Part shown: positions 46,744-56,932 of the stretch, in pieces
How the letters are laid out: each line of letters begins with the position of its first letter
Numbering within the stretch: the stretch's first letter is position 1
Source of the DNA: Cytobacillus firmus
GTDB taxonomy: Bacteria; Bacillota; Bacilli; Bacillales; Cytobacillaceae
DNA: 64,000 bases
NCBI RefSeq assembly: GCF_023612095.1
Contig: NZ_CP086235.1
Coordinates: 2,863,501 to 2,927,500 of the forward strand
Direction: 5' to 3'
Made by a program: the position numbers and the translations under genes
Notes under the pieces: generated by a model
The model's database searches: none
Told to the model about the DNA's origin: nothing
What the model saw: the letters and a program-made list of their open reading frames with translations, nothing else

Positions 46744-47784
46744 TTAATCGATCAGCTTTAATTCTTCCTGCTCTTCGTCTCCGCTGGCTACTTTTTCTTC
46801 ATCAAGTCCATAATGTTCGCGGATTTGTTTTTGGATAGTCAGGCGGATTTCAGGATTTTCTTTTAGGAATACTTTGGCGTTTTCACGGCCTTGGCCAAGG
46901 CGCTCCTCGTTGAATGAGTACCATGAACCGCTCTTTTGGACAATATCCAGCTCAGAGCCAAGATCGATGATTTCACCTTCCTTGGAAATTCCTTCACCAT
47001 ACATGATGTCAACTTCCGCCACTCGGAATGGAGGAGCGACTTTATTTTTGACAACCTTAATCTTTGTCTTATTACCGACCATTTCATTGCCTTGCTTAAG
47101 AGCTTCTGCACGGCGAACTTCAAGGCGAATGGAAGAATAGAACTTCAGTGCGCGTCCCCCTGGAGTCGTCTCAGGGTTTCCAAACATAATTCCGATTTTT
47201 TCACGGATTTGGTTAATGAAAATCGCGATTGTCTTTGATTTGTTGATTGCACCTGATAGCTTACGAAGTGCCTGTGACATTAGGCGGGCCTGCAGACCCA
47301 CATGGGAGTCTCCCATTTCTCCTTCAATTTCAGCCTTGGGAACAAGGGCTGCCACAGAGTCAACTACGAGAATATCAATAGCACCGCTTCGAACAAGGGC
47401 TTCTGCAATTTCAAGCGCCTGCTCTCCGGTATCCGGCTGGGAAAGAAGCAGCTCGTCAATATTTACACCAAGTTTTTGCGCATAAACAGGGTCTAAAGCA
47501 TGTTCGGCATCGATAAACGCTGCTTGTCCGCCGCTTGCCTGAACTTCTGCAATAGCATGCAGGGCTACTGTTGTTTTACCGGAGCTCTCCGGTCCATAAA
47601 CTTCAATAATACGTCCTCTTGGATAGCCGCCTACCCCAAGAGCTGCATCAAGTGCAAGAGATCCGCTTGGTACAGTGGAAATCCTACGGTCAGTCTGTTC
47701 CCCGAGCTTCATGATGGAACCTTTACCAAATTGCTTTTCTATTTGTTTTAACGCCATTTCAAGAGCTGCTTGACGATCACTCAC
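46744..47784 (-). CDS. recA: Recombinase RecA
   Basis: 346 residues. Walker A GPESSGKT (64-71), Walker B in [21 protein letters not shown]1 and L2 loops ([32 protein letters not shown]). It drives strand exchange and stimulates LexA cleavage. A LexA box at 47899-47912 overlaps the region upstream of its promoter. GGAGG precedes ATG. Confidence 0.98.
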   Translation of the reverse strand: MSDRQAALEMALKQIEKQFGKGSIMKLGEQTDRRISTVPSGSLALDAALGVGGYPRGRIIEVYGPESSGKTTVALHAIAEVQASGGQAAFIDAEHALDPVYAQKLGVNIDELLLSQPDTGEQALEIAEALVRSGAIDILVVDSVAALVPKAEIEGEMGDSHVGLQARLMSQALRKLSGAINKSKTIAIFINQIREKIGIMFGNPETTPGGRALKFYSSIRLEVRRAEALKQGNEMVGNKTKIKVVKNKVAPPFRVAEVDIMYGEGISKEGEIIDLGSELDIVQKSGSWYSFNEERLGQGRENAKVFLKENPEIRLTIQKQIREHYGLDEEKVASGDEEQEELKLID

Positions 47785-47810
47785 TAATAGTTCCTCCTTT
47801 TATATAGACG

Positions 47811-47838
47811 AATCTGTCTTTTGATCAGATTCGTTTTG
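47811..47838. other. Leader hairpin of recA
   Basis: ACGAATCTG and CAGATTCGT flank a 9-base loop, between the promoter and the recA ribosome site; on the minus strand it would form in the mRNA leader. Confidence 0.5.
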
Positions 47839-47860
47839 TCTCATCTCAAAACCTAACTCT

Positions 47861-47889
47861 ACTATAAACCTTTTCAATACATTTGTCGA
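47861..47889 (-). promoter_or_regulatory. recA promoter
   Basis: TCGACA (47884-47889) and TATAGT (47861-47866) on the minus strand, spacer 17 bases. Confidence 0.6.
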
Positions 47890-47898
47890 GCAAAAAGT

Positions 47899-47912
47899 CG
47901 AACATCCATTCG
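47899..47912. promoter_or_regulatory. LexA box of recA
   Basis: CGAATGGATGTTCG on the minus strand, one mismatch from CGAACnnnnGTTCG, just upstream of the -35. Confidence 0.75.
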
Positions 47913-48034
47913 TTTTTTTCTCTTGCACATTATGCCCGAAAATATCAGGAATGCCGGGGAAAGTGAGGTTTTTCAAGGGTCAATCAGTAGATGTAATCGC
48001 ATTTCGGCAAGAAGTCTGACTATTGTTTTGGCTA

Positions 48035-48072
48035 CTAAAAACTCAGAACACATTTTAGGCGTTCTGAGTTTC
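48035..48072 (-). terminator. Terminator of cinA
   Basis: AAACTCAGAAC/GTTCTGAGTTT overlapping the cinA stop, with a T-run on the minus strand. Confidence 0.8.
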
Positions 48073-49305
48073 TTTTAATGCTTTAATAAGAAAATGGCAG
48101 CCGTATTTTACTGTACGAACCCGATTGGCTGCCCTGGTTCCTCCAAGGTTCAGCTTTTCGGTCTGCAACGGCCTTCCTTTAATCCAAATGCCTATATACA
48201 CTGTACCGACAGGGTTGCCTTCCAATTCATCCGGACCGGCAACACCTGTGAAGCTGATTCCGATATCGGCATTTGTCAGGCTTGCTACATTCTCAGCAAG
48301 CTCGGCGGCACACTGTGCACTTACGACCCCGTCGTTATCAATCGTTTCTTTGCGGACTTTTAATACTTCAGCCTTAACTTCGTTTGTGTAGCAGACCACT
48401 CCGCCCTTTAAAAGTCCGCCGGCACCGGGAATGGATGTAAACTCCTCCTGAAACATGCCGCCTGTTAAGCTCTCCGCTGCGGAAATAGTCATGCTGCTCT
48501 CCTTAATCAGCTTGGTGAGCTCATACATCAGGGAAGTATCATCATAGCCATAAAAGTATTCGCCGACACGATCCAGAATTTTAGTTTCAGCTTCATTAAT
48601 CAGCATCATGGCCGTGTTAGGCTGACTATGCTTTGCTGTGAGCCTCAGAGTAACTTCCCCATCAGATGCAAGCGGGGCAATGGTTGGATTGCTCTGAGCA
48701 TCGATAATATCTTCAATCTCCGTTTCAAGCATGGCTTCTCCAATCCCGAAGAAGTGCAGCACCCGGGAAACAATCACATCCTCGGTGCCGAGCTTCGATT
48801 GGAGGGCCGGAAAGGCATGTTTAAGGAACATCGGCTCCATCTCGTTTGGAGGTCCCGGAAGAAGCATGAAAACATGACGGCCACTATCGGCAATCATTCC
48901 GGGTGCCATTCCATGCTCGTTAGGCAGCACCTGTGCATCCTCAAGAACCAGAGCCTGTTTTTTGTTATTCTCAGTCATCTCTCTGTTGGTGCGTTTAAAA
49001 TAAAGCTGTATAGAATCAAGCGCCTGTTCGTCCATGACGAGCTCTTTGCCAAAATGGCGGGCAATCGTTTCTTTTGTTAAATCATCCTTTGTCGGTCCCA
49101 GGCCGCCCGTGAAGACGATTAAATCAGAACGGCTTTCGGCTATTTTGATCACCGATCTCAGGCGCTCCGGGTTATCTCCAACCACTGTATGGTAAAAAAC
49201 GTTAATGCCCAGTTCAGCAAGCTGCCGGGAAAGAAAGCGGGCATTTGTATTAACGATTTGTCCAAGTAAAAGCTCAGACCCGACAGCAATAATTTCAGCA
49301 TTCAT
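48055..49305 (-). CDS. cinA: Competence/damage-inducible protein CinA
   Basis: 416 residues. The N-terminal MoCF-type domain ([44 protein letters not shown]) is an ADP-ribose or NMN-related pyrophosphatase-like fold. The C-terminal CinA domain ([32 protein letters not shown]) carries NMN-deamidase-type residues. It sits between recA and pgsA as in B. subtilis and may be co-transcribed with recA in competence, though a terminator lies between them here. Confidence 0.95.
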   Translation of the reverse strand: MNAEIIAVGSELLLGQIVNTNARFLSRQLAELGINVFYHTVVGDNPERLRSVIKIAESRSDLIVFTGGLGPTKDDLTKETIARHFGKELVMDEQALDSIQLYFKRTNREMTENNKKQALVLEDAQVLPNEHGMAPGMIADSGRHVFMLLPGPPNEMEPMFLKHAFPALQSKLGTEDVIVSRVLHFFGIGEAMLETEIEDIIDAQSNPTIAPLASDGEVTLRLTAKHSQPNTAMMLINEAETKILDRVGEYFYGYDDTSLMYELTKLIKESSMTISAAESLTGGMFQEEFTSIPGAGGLLKGGVVCYTNEVKAEVLKVRKETIDNDGVVSAQCAAELAENVASLTNADIGISFTGVAGPDELEGNPVGTVYIGIWIKGRPLQTEKLNLGGTRAANRVRTVKYGCHFLIKALKETQNA

Positions 49306-49333
49306 TCAAAAAGCCCCCTTCCTGGTAAAGTAA

Positions 49334-49912
49334 TTATTTTGAGTTTATGAAGGCCTGCTTGTTTTTAGCAAAGTAGTCCCAGCCGGACCAGATTGTAAAG
49401 AACATCGCAACCCACAGGGCAATCAGATCAAAGCGGATTGAAACCATTTCAAAAATAATATTATGTAAAAGCAGTGCAGAAATGGCCACAATTTGAGCCC
49501 AGGTTTTTATTTTGCCAAGCTGATTAGCTGCGACTACTTCTCCTTCCCCTGCCAGAACAAGCCTTAAACCTGTTACAGCAAATTCCCGGCTGATTATAAT
49601 AATGACAATCCATGATGGAGCAAGGTTAAGATCCACCAGAACAATTAAGGCTGCAGAGACAAGAAGCTTGTCAGCAAGCGGATCAAGAAACTTGCCCAGG
49701 TTTGTAACCAGATTGTATTTGCGGGCAAAGTAGCCGTCGACCCAATCGGTAACTGAAGCAATAATAAAAATAAGAGCTCCAATCAGATGGGTAACGGGCA
49801 TTTCGGCTCCTAACAACTCTACATTTCCCCATGAAAGCGGAACGAGCATGACGAGCAGAAATATTGGTATCAGCAAGATACGGGACACTGTAATTTTATT
49901 TGGCAGATTCAT
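49334..49912 (-). CDS. pgsA: CDP-diacylglycerol-glycerol-3-phosphate 3-phosphatidyltransferase
   Basis: 192 residues, several membrane helices. The CDP-alcohol transferase signature is complete: DWVDGYFARKYNLVTNLGKF followed by LDPLADKLL. It makes phosphatidylglycerophosphate, the precursor of phosphatidylglycerol. It is 28 bases upstream of cinA on the same strand. Essential in B. subtilis. Confidence 0.96.
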   Translation of the reverse strand: MNLPNKITVSRILLIPIFLLVMLVPLSWGNVELLGAEMPVTHLIGALIFIIASVTDWVDGYFARKYNLVTNLGKFLDPLADKLLVSAALIVLVDLNLAPSWIVIIIISREFAVTGLRLVLAGEGEVVAANQLGKIKTWAQIVAISALLLHNIIFEMVSIRFDLIALWVAMFFTIWSGWDYFAKNKQAFINSK

Positions 49913-49999
49913 GTTTTACCTCCAAGTATATTAAATGAAGCTTCTTGCAGAAAAAGTTTAAGACATTTGCTGCAATCCTTTTACTGATAATTTTTACAT

Positions 50000-50034
50000 A
50001 AAAAGCGAAAATAGTCATCTAAAGATGACTATTC
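50000..50034 (-). terminator. Terminator of rodZ
   Basis: ATAGTCATCT/AGATGACTAT with a T-run on the minus strand. Confidence 0.85.
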
Positions 50035-50934
50035 GGTCTTCGGCACGTACTTTATGGTTATATCCTGCTTAACGGATTGTGAAGGCGGCACCTTATACTC
50101 AATTTTTTCGCCGTTTACATAGATTTCAGTTTGAGTCGAATTTCCGACTACAATGGAAGCTTCCGTTTCCTTTGAAAAGTCTATCTTCTGGCTTTTCGTG
50201 CCATCAGCAGTCAGCATTCCCTGGAAGAGGGAATCCCCTTTGCCGTTCTTGATATTCACCCAAGTTTCTCCTGTAGACAAAACCTCCAGTACAAACTTGT
50301 CCGCATTTTTCAGTTCATAAACGGTTCCATTTCCGCTCGATTGAACCACAGCAACCTCCTGCTTTGGCTCTTCCTCCGCTTCCTGGTCCTTGCCATTTTC
50401 CTCATCAGCATCTTTGTCAGAAGATTCTTCCTTCTTTTCAGCTGATTCATCTTTTTTATTTTCGGCAAGGTTTTCAGACTCTTCTATAACCGTCTGTTCA
50501 TCAGTCAGATCTGAGGGCTTCTCTTCATTATCCGTCTGATCTTTGGCCCCAAGAAAATTGTATAGGACCGCAATGAGGCCAACAATGAAGACGCCAATGA
50601 GAACCTTTGGAAGAATATCGAATATTTTTGAAGTCCTGCCGGAAAGATCTTTCCTGGATTGAACGCGCGATAGCTTTTCAGGAATATCATCATTCACCTG
50701 TGCCGGAATATTATCTTTATACTGTTCGAAAATTTCTTCCGGTTCAATTCCAACCGCTTCAGCGTACTGTTTTATAAATGCCCTGACATAAAACTTTCCG
50801 GGCATCATGCTATAATCGCCCTCTTCAATTCCCACTAAATAGCGTTTTTGTATTTTTGTGACCTTCTGCAGATCGTCAAGGCTCATATCTTTAGCCAGCC
50901 GCGCTTCTTTTAACCGATTGCCTAGTTCTGTCAA
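50029..50934 (-). CDS. rodZ: RodZ-like protein (YmfM)
   Basis: 301 residues. An N-terminal HTH_25 domain (LGNRLKEARLAKDMSLDDLQ, IEEGDYSMMPGKFYVRAFIK), one membrane helix (about 111-129, VLIGVFIVGLIAVLYNFL), an acidic Glu/Lys-rich linker (about 135-200) and a C-terminal DUF4115 domain (VLEVLSTGETWVNIKNGKGD). RodZ links MreB filaments to the wall synthesis machinery. The gene lies 21 bases after ymfK. Confidence 0.92.
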   Translation of the reverse strand: MTELGNRLKEARLAKDMSLDDLQKVTKIQKRYLVGIEEGDYSMMPGKFYVRAFIKQYAEAVGIEPEEIFEQYKDNIPAQVNDDIPEKLSRVQSRKDLSGRTSKIFDILPKVLIGVFIVGLIAVLYNFLGAKDQTDNEEKPSDLTDEQTVIEESENLAENKKDESAEKKEESSDKDADEENGKDQEAEEEPKQEVAVVQSSGNGTVYELKNADKFVLEVLSTGETWVNIKNGKGDSLFQGMLTADGTKSQKIDFSKETEASIVVGNSTQTEIYVNGEKIEYKVPPSQSVKQDITIKYVPKTE

Positions 50935-50955
50935 TTTACAACACCTTCCAACTTA

Positions 50956-51747
50956 CTAAAAATCAAAGCCTCCAAAATCAGATTCAGAGAACATATTGTT
51001 CTTCTCAACCACATCATATGTTATCTCTTCATCATGGTCGTGACGAAGCTCTATAATATAATCAAAATCATTAAGAGAGTATTCAGTGTTTTGCACAAAA
51101 ATATCCGGATGCTCTACTACCTTAACTGCCGGGAGGCGCATAATTTCCCGGACGAGCTGCCAGTGCCGTTCGTTGGCACGTCTGGTTGAGACAATTCCGT
51201 CAATTATAAACAAATTGTCTTCATTATATTCATCCTCAATCAGCTGATTTCGTATCGTCTGCTTTAGCAGTGTGGATGAAACAAATAGCCAGCGTTTGTT
51301 CGCACATACACTTGATGCTACTATGGATTCTGTTTTTCCAACCCTTGGCATTCCCCTGATCCCTATTAGCTTGTGCCCTTCCTGTTTAAATAATTCGGCC
51401 ATGAAATCAACTAATAACCCAAGCTCATCCCTGACGAACCTGAACGTTTTTTTATCGTCGGCATCCCTTTGAATATATCTTCCATGGCGCACGGCCAGCC
51501 GGTCCCTAAGCTTAGGCTCACGAAGCTTAATCACCTTAATCGTGTCCATTGTATTAAGAATGGACTTCAGGCGTTCAATCTGTTCATGGTCTTTAGCCAA
51601 AATCAGCAAGCCTCTGCGGCCTTCATCCACTCCATTGATCGTGACAATATTAATGGAAAGCATACCCAGCAGGGAAGAAATGTCACCAAGCAAGCCGGGA
51701 CGATTCTTTTGGATTTCATATTCCAAATACCATTCTGTTTTCTCCAC
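50956..51747 (-). CDS. ymfK: YmfK (DUF3388)
   Basis: 263 residues. The N-terminal 75 residues have the look of an ACT-like regulatory domain (RPGLLGDISSLLGMLSINIV, RGLLILAKDHEQIERL). The C-terminal part contains a P-loop-like GMPRVGKTESIVAS and DDLFIIDG-like strand (EDNLFIIDGIVSTRRANE), suggesting nucleotide binding. The family is conserved in Bacillus but its function is unknown. GGAGG precedes ATG. Confidence 0.88.
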   Translation of the reverse strand: MEKTEWYLEYEIQKNRPGLLGDISSLLGMLSINIVTINGVDEGRRGLLILAKDHEQIERLKSILNTMDTIKVIKLREPKLRDRLAVRHGRYIQRDADDKKTFRFVRDELGLLVDFMAELFKQEGHKLIGIRGMPRVGKTESIVASSVCANKRWLFVSSTLLKQTIRNQLIEDEYNEDNLFIIDGIVSTRRANERHWQLVREIMRLPAVKVVEHPDIFVQNTEYSLNDFDYIIELRHDHDEEITYDVVEKNNMFSESDFGGFDF

Positions 51748-51928
51748 CGGAAAACCTCCTCCTGCATGATGCGCATGTGTCAGCGCATTTTATATGTAAA
51801 TGCAACTCATTTTTGTATGTAAAATTTTATTAAACTTATCCTAAATTTTCATCTAGGTTCTATAATATATGATTTTTTGCCAATATGAAAGGAAAAACCC
51901 GTTTGGCCGGAAAGGAAATGTTTTTGGG

Positions 51929-51963
51929 GAAAAAAGCGAAAAGAGAGGCAATCCTCTCTTTTC
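51929..51963 (-). terminator. Terminator of ymfJ
   Basis: AAAAGAGAGG/CCTCTCTTTT around CAAT with T-rich tail on the minus strand. Confidence 0.85.
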
Positions 51964-51982
51964 ACTGATTACTATTATTTTC

Positions 51983-52240
51983 TTAGCGGGTACCGTCGTT
52001 TTGAACAAGCTTTACCATCATATTGGCAATGGCATGCTGCTCATCAGGGCTTGCTACAGACCAGAGATCAGCCAGGATTTTTTCCTGGTCATTTTTTGGC
52101 TCCACTTGTTTGGCTAAATAATCGCCAATTTGATAAGCAAGGTCATTTACTGTATCCTTATTCATTCCCTGATCCATTCCCTGATGAAGACGATCGCCAA
52201 GGAAATCTTTCCATTGCTGCCAGTTATCTAGTACAGACAT
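51983..52240 (-). CDS. ymfJ: YmfJ (DUF3243)
   Basis: 85 residues, AAGGAGG before ATG. The protein reads MSVLDNWQQWKDFLGDRLHQ and continues with an all-helical fold (VNDLAYQIGDYLAKQVEPKN, SPDEQHAIANMMVKLVQN) as in DUF3243 proteins. No enzyme motif or membrane helix. In B. subtilis it lies beside ymfI and ymfK, as here. Function unknown. Confidence 0.9.
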   Translation of the reverse strand: MSVLDNWQQWKDFLGDRLHQGMDQGMNKDTVNDLAYQIGDYLAKQVEPKNDQEKILADLWSVASPDEQHAIANMMVKLVQNDGTR

Positions 52241-52355
52241 AATTTTGCCTCCTTTAAATGTTGTACAATTATATTGTGCTTAGGGGCTGAATAAAATATG
52301 CATGCACATAGACATGACACAAAAAATATGTGACACTTCTTTGAACGAGCGGCAG

Positions 52356-53078
52356 TTACGTATACCAGCCGCCATTCACTGCCATAACCTGTCCGGTAAT
52401 ATACGAGGCATTTACCGAAAGAAGAAAGGAAATGGCGTTGGCTATGTCAGCAGGCAAGGCAAGCCTGCCCATAGGAATTTCACTTTTTACAGTTTCAAGC
52501 TCTTCTTCAGTAAAATCCTTCAGCATGTCCGTCTCAACTGCACCAGGGGCAATAGCATTAACCCTCACTCCGTTCAGGGCAACCTCCTTGCTTAAAGCTT
52601 TTGCAAAAGCAATTTGTGCACCCTTTGCAGCCGAGTAAGCAACTTCACAAGCGGCACCCGTCTGGCCCCATATCGAGGAAACCAATACGATATTTCCGCT
52701 CCTTTTTGATAAAAGTTTGGGCAGGAGCTCTTTCGTCAGGAGAAGCGGCGAGGTCACATGAAGGTTCATCAAAGCTTCCATTTCCATTTGCTGTATTTCG
52801 GTAAGAAGTCCATATTGAGCTGTTCCGCTATTATGGATAATAGCATCAAGTGAAAATATATTAGGAATAATTTTTTTATACCCGCCTGGTACAGACAGGT
52901 CTGCCTGAATCGGAATAAATTCTCCGCCAAACCTTTGAAGGCGATCCAGAAGCCTGTTGACCCCCTCCTCATTTTGATTGTAATGCAAATAAAGCGAATA
53001 GCCTTCTTCTGCCAGTTTAACGCTGATTGCCTGGCCGATTCCTCCGCTCGCTCCAGTTATTAATGCAAATTTCCTCAT
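52356..53078 (-). CDS. ymfI: Short-chain dehydrogenase/reductase YmfI
   Basis: 240 residues from the ATG at 53078, preceded by GGGAGG; the open frame extends 21 codons further into the terminator of ymfH. Rossmann motif TGASGGIGQ (9-17), catalytic serine in VLVSSIWGQT, YSAAK (tyrosine and lysine), and NAIAPGAVETDM. It resembles FabG-type 3-oxoacyl reductases. The substrate is unknown. Confidence 0.92.
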   Translation of the reverse strand: MRKFALITGASGGIGQAISVKLAEEGYSLYLHYNQNEEGVNRLLDRLQRFGGEFIPIQADLSVPGGYKKIIPNIFSLDAIIHNSGTAQYGLLTEIQQMEMEALMNLHVTSPLLLTKELLPKLLSKRSGNIVLVSSIWGQTGAACEVAYSAAKGAQIAFAKALSKEVALNGVRVNAIAPGAVETDMLKDFTEEELETVKSEIPMGRLALPADIANAISFLLSVNASYITGQVMAVNGGWYT

Positions 53079-53092
53079 TTCATATCCTCCCG

Positions 53093-53126
53093 AAAAAAGC
53101 AAAGCGCCATTTAATGGCGCTCTGCT
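53093..53126 (-). terminator. Terminator of ymfH
   Basis: AGCAGAGCGCCAT/ATGGCGCTTTGCT with a T-run on the minus strand, just upstream of the ymfI ribosome site. Confidence 0.8.
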
Positions 53127-53137
53127 GAAACTGCTTT

Positions 53138-54425
53138 TCATTTCTTAGGGACAACCTGACAAACCGTAAACCGTTCTTCACTTATCAAATTACCAGCCGC
53201 ATTTTCCACATCCTCAAGTGTGATGCTTTCAAGGGTCGGCACAACATCAAATAAATCCATTTCATTAAAAGCATACCGGGTAAATTGGTTGGCGATATAT
53301 TCCGGTGAATTGACAGCCCGCAGGAATGCACCTATTTTCTTCTTTTTAGTCCGATCGAGTGTTTCCTGTGAAATAGCTCCCTTTTCCCTGGCATCCAGGA
53401 GCATCTTTTGCAGTGTTTCAGCCAAACGGTCAGGATCGTTCGTGTCTCCGCCCACCATGGCAAATCCAAAGCCCTGCTCCTGCGTATAATCGAAGGAGAA
53501 TGTGTCATCAATTAACCCTTCACTATAAAGTGTACTGTAATGCTCAGAGCTTTTACCGAAAAAGATATCCAGCAGCACATTAAGACTCAGCTCATTTTTC
53601 AGCATTTCTTTGCCGGACTGATTTGCAGTACTGCTCTTTATCCCGACCAGGCACTTTGAGGTCTGGACATTCATCTCAAGAACTTTTTTCTTTTTGGCCG
53701 CTTCAGAAGGCTCTTCTTCGAAATGGCGTTTGATTTCGGGGATCTCTTTATAATCCTTCTTGCTTTGATTATCCCTCACCTGAGACATAATCTGATTCGG
53801 ATCAACGGGACCGACAATGAACAGCAGCATGTTGCTAGGGTGGTAGAAAGTCTCATAGCATTCATAAAGCATATCCTTCGTGATATGTGAAATGGACTCG
53901 ATCGTACCAGCGATATCGATTTTAACAGGGTGGTTTCTGAACATATTTTCGATCAGTCCAAAATATAAGCGCCAGTCAGGATTGTCATCATACATGGTGA
54001 TTTCCTGGCCGATGATGCCTTTCTCTTTTTCAACAGTCTTTTCTGTAAAATATGGGTCCTGCACAAAATCAATCAGCGTTTCAAGGTTCATCTCTACATT
54101 GGACGTGCTGGAAAATAGATAAGCTGTCCTTGTGAAAGATGTAAAAGCATTAGCTGATGCTCCCTGCTTGCTGAATTGCTGGAATACATCCCCGTCTTCT
54201 TTCTCAAATAGCTTATGCTCCAAAAAATGTGCAATCCCATCCGGAACTTTTACAAACTCCTCTTTTCCGGGGGGAGAAATGATTGTCGATTGACCCATAC
54301 TTTGTCGTAAAGGTGGCATAGGTCTTGTTAAAACCCTTCTTCGGCAGAATATATACATCCAGCCCATTATCAAGTTTTTCATGATACAGCTCTTCCTGAA
54401 GCTGGTCAAAAGTGATTTTTTCCAT
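53138..54425 (-). pseudogene. ymfH: YmfH, M16 zinc peptidase, frameshifted at a C-run in this sequence
   Basis: Translation starts at ATG 54425 (overlapping the ymfF stop as TAATG) and reads MEKITFDQLQEELYHEKLDN on to KYGSIDNHFSP. It then runs out of frame at a run of six C (54269-54274, G on the plus strand) and meets TAA at 54213. The remaining sequence resumes in another frame as PGKEEFVKVPDGIAHFLEH, with the zinc motif HFLEH, and continues unbroken to KK at 53138. A tract of five or eight C would restore the full protein of about 428 residues; eight keeps the B. subtilis spacing. The catalytic subunit of the YmfF/YmfH peptidase pair is therefore broken, or the tract is misread. Confidence 0.85.
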
Positions 54426-55705
54426 TACTTGCCCGCCTCCTTTCCTGTCAGAAAGTACACAGTATCCAAACTGACCTTCTTGGCTGTTTCGGCAATTTCC
54501 TCTTTGGTTACCTTATCCATTTCATCCATCCAGGTTTGAAGGGTAATTTCTTTCCCTGACACAACATTATGGTAAAGGACCTCGACAATCCCGCGTGCTG
54601 TATCAACAGTCTCCAGAAGCTGATTTTTAATGACTGCTTTGGTCTGTTCCATTTCCTGTTCTGTAAAGTCACCATTCTTCATAGATTCTAGCTGCTCTTT
54701 AATAATACTCACTGCCTGGTCATAGTTGCTGTTATCGATTCCGGACATCACCATCATTAACCCTTTATGGCTTTCCAGGCGGCTGGCTACGTAGTATGCG
54801 AGGCTGGCTTTTTCCCGGACGTTCAAGAACAGTTTTGAATGAGAAAATCCTCCGAAGATTCCATTGAATACCTGAAGCGCATAATATTCCGGATCACCGT
54901 AAACGACATTTGTCCGGTAGCCGATATTTAGTTTCCCCTGCTTCACATCTTGTTCTTCCCGGACTTCGTTTACAGATTCCTTCGTTCTAACAGTGGATGC
55001 AGGCGATGTCTGAGGCGTTCTCTCCTCAAAGGTTAAAAGCTCCCCTGCATAGGATTCGGCGTCTGCCTCTTCCACGTCACCTATAACATATAAATCAAGC
55101 TCATCCTCCGCCAATGCCTGCTGATAATATTCAAAAAGGCTTTGAGGAGTAATATTGTCCACATCTTCTTTCTCGCCATGCACATGCAGTGCATACGGCT
55201 CATCTTTGCACATTTCCTGAACCAGCCGGAAATTGGAATAGCGCATTTTATCATCGTAAACTGATTGAATTCGCTGTTTAAGTGTCCTTTTTTCTTTTTC
55301 AACTGTATCCTGGTCAAAAGCGCCTTCATGCACATTTGGCTTTGTCAGAATTTCCGCTAAAAATTGGAACGCTTTTTTCAAAAGAGGAGTCGGATCAGAA
55401 AGAAACTTTTCGTTTGCGATTTCAACTGAAATGGTCATGACATGATACTCACCCTTTTTCGCCAAATCGACGAAAAGTGTTGCACCATATAATTCATCAA
55501 GGTAAGCCCGCAGCTTTCCGGTTGAAGGGTAGGACGAACTGCTGCTCTGTAATACATGAGGCAATAGGGATCTTAAAGTAACTGTATTCTTTTCAAGCGG
55601 GGCTTTCATTTTCCAAACCAGGGTATTGGTTTTATATTTCTCTGTTTTAACCACGTGAAGCTTATAGCCATTCATGGCTTTTACGGATTCAGAGATTATG
55701 GCCAT
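54425..55705 (-). CDS. ymfF: YmfF, inactive M16 peptidase partner
   Basis: 426 residues. The fold of the M16 family is recognisable (LPHVLQSSSSSYPSTGKLRA, VTKEEIAETAKKVSLDTVYF) but the HxxEH zinc motif is missing where expected: LLPHVLQSSSS replaces it. So this is the non-catalytic half, as in two-subunit M16 enzymes whose partner (YmfH here) carries HFLEH. GAGG precedes ATG. The stop overlaps the ymfH start. Confidence 0.9.
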   Translation of the reverse strand: MAIISESVKAMNGYKLHVVKTEKYKTNTLVWKMKAPLEKNTVTLRSLLPHVLQSSSSSYPSTGKLRAYLDELYGATLFVDLAKKGEYHVMTISVEIANEKFLSDPTPLLKKAFQFLAEILTKPNVHEGAFDQDTVEKEKRTLKQRIQSVYDDKMRYSNFRLVQEMCKDEPYALHVHGEKEDVDNITPQSLFEYYQQALAEDELDLYVIGDVEEADAESYAGELLTFEERTPQTSPASTVRTKESVNEVREEQDVKQGKLNIGYRTNVVYGDPEYYALQVFNGIFGGFSHSKLFLNVREKASLAYYVASRLESHKGLMMVMSGIDNSNYDQAVSIIKEQLESMKNGDFTEQEMEQTKAVIKNQLLETVDTARGIVEVLYHNVVSGKEITLQTWMDEMDKVTKEEIAETAKKVSLDTVYFLTGKEAGK

Positions 55706-55927
55706 GTCTTTTCCTCCTGTCAGTAGATTGATGAGTCCAAAGTACGGTCAATAGTAAATAGAGGGAGCATCCCCTGTATGTAAACACTTTGCTGCTATCT
55801 TCTATAATATCCTTTGTAATAAATCATATTCTTACTATACCTTGCCCTATTTCTTTATTTCAAGTTATTGGCTGTATTGGAAGGTTTATATATTTTTTTA
55901 TAAGTGATGGTTTTTAATAAGAATCTG

Positions 55928-55967
55928 AAAAATATAAAGCCCCATTTCCGAAAAGAAATGAGGCTTT
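55928..55967 (-). terminator. Terminator of nupQ
   Basis: AAAGCC-CATTTC/GAAATG-GGCTTT stem with T-rich tail on the minus strand. Confidence 0.8.
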
Positions 55968-55972
55968 GTGTG

Positions 55973-56932
55973 TTAACGTTTTCCTTTTATATAAGGAATA
56001 CCAGCTGCTTTTGGAGCATCCGCGCGTCCGATGAAACCAGTTAATGCCAGAATCGTTAAAACATATGGTGCAATGAGAAGGTATACATTTGGAATATTCT
56101 CCAGGAATGGAAGGCTGGAGCCCATGATGCTCAAGCTTTGCGCAAATCCAAAGAATAGAGCCGCACCCATAACACCAAGCGGATGCCACTTACCAAAGAT
56201 CAATGCCGCCAATGCCATAAAGCCCTGTCCGCTGATGGTTGCATGGCCGAAGTCTGAAGAAATCGACTGTGCATACACACCGCCGCCAATTCCTGCAAGG
56301 GCTCCGGAGATTAATACCCCAATGTATCTCATCCTTGTGACATTAATACCCATTGTATCGGCAGCCATTGGATGTTCACCAACCGCACGCAGCCTTAGCC
56401 CGAATGGAGTTTTAAACATCACAAACCAGGCGAGAAATGCAACGGCTATGGCAACGAATGAAGTATAGTAAGTGTTTGAGAAAAATAATTTACCTATAAC
56501 AGGGATATCACTCAAAAATGGAATATCCACTTTGCTGAATCCTTTTTGAATGATATCTGTCTGGCCTTTTCCATAAATGAATTTAACCAGGAACAGTGCC
56601 GCACCAATTGCCAGAAGGTTAATTGCAACCCCTGACACAACCTGGTCTGCTCTAAAGGTAATAGAAGCAACAGCATGCAGGATGGATAGCAGAGCTCCAA
56701 CAACCATAGCTGCGAGTAATGCAACCCACGGTGTCACGCTGCCAAATACATCAACAAATGTTAGGTTAAAAACAATGGCAGTGAACGCTCCAATTACCAT
56801 CAAGCCTTCTAAACCAATATTTACAACACCGGAGCTTTCTGAAAAGTTTCCGCCCAATCCAGTGAAAATAAGCGGGGCTGCCCAAAGCAAAGTTGCTGGA
56901 ATAATAATTAATAAGATCTCCATTAAGCCCAC
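55973..56932 (-). CDS. nupQ: Nucleoside ABC transporter permease NupQ
   Basis: 319 residues, about eight to nine helices. The BPD_transp_2 family EAA-like loop is seen in LRAVGEHPMAADTMGINVTR and ISGALAGIGGGVYAQ. The protein is the second permease of the yufNOPQ-type guanosine/inosine importer. Its start abuts nupP, with no intergenic base. The order on the minus strand is nupN-nupO-nupP-nupQ. Confidence 0.9.
   Translation of the reverse strand: MGLMEILLIIIPATLLWAAPLIFTGLGGNFSESSGVVNIGLEGLMVIGAFTAIVFNLTFVDVFGSVTPWVALLAAMVVGALLSILHAVASITFRADQVVSGVAINLLAIGAALFLVKFIYGKGQTDIIQKGFSKVDIPFLSDIPVIGKLFFSNTYYTSFVAIAVAFLAWFVMFKTPFGLRLRAVGEHPMAADTMGINVTRMRYIGVLISGALAGIGGGVYAQSISSDFGHATISGQGFMALAALIFGKWHPLGVMGAALFFGFAQSLSIMGSSLPFLENIPNVYLLIAPYVLTILALTGFIGRADAPKAAGIPYIKGKR

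Noticed and set aside
54213..54275. Selenocysteine recoding to explain the ymfH break
   Set aside because: The first-frame stop is TAA, not TGA, and the conserved sequence continues in a different frame.
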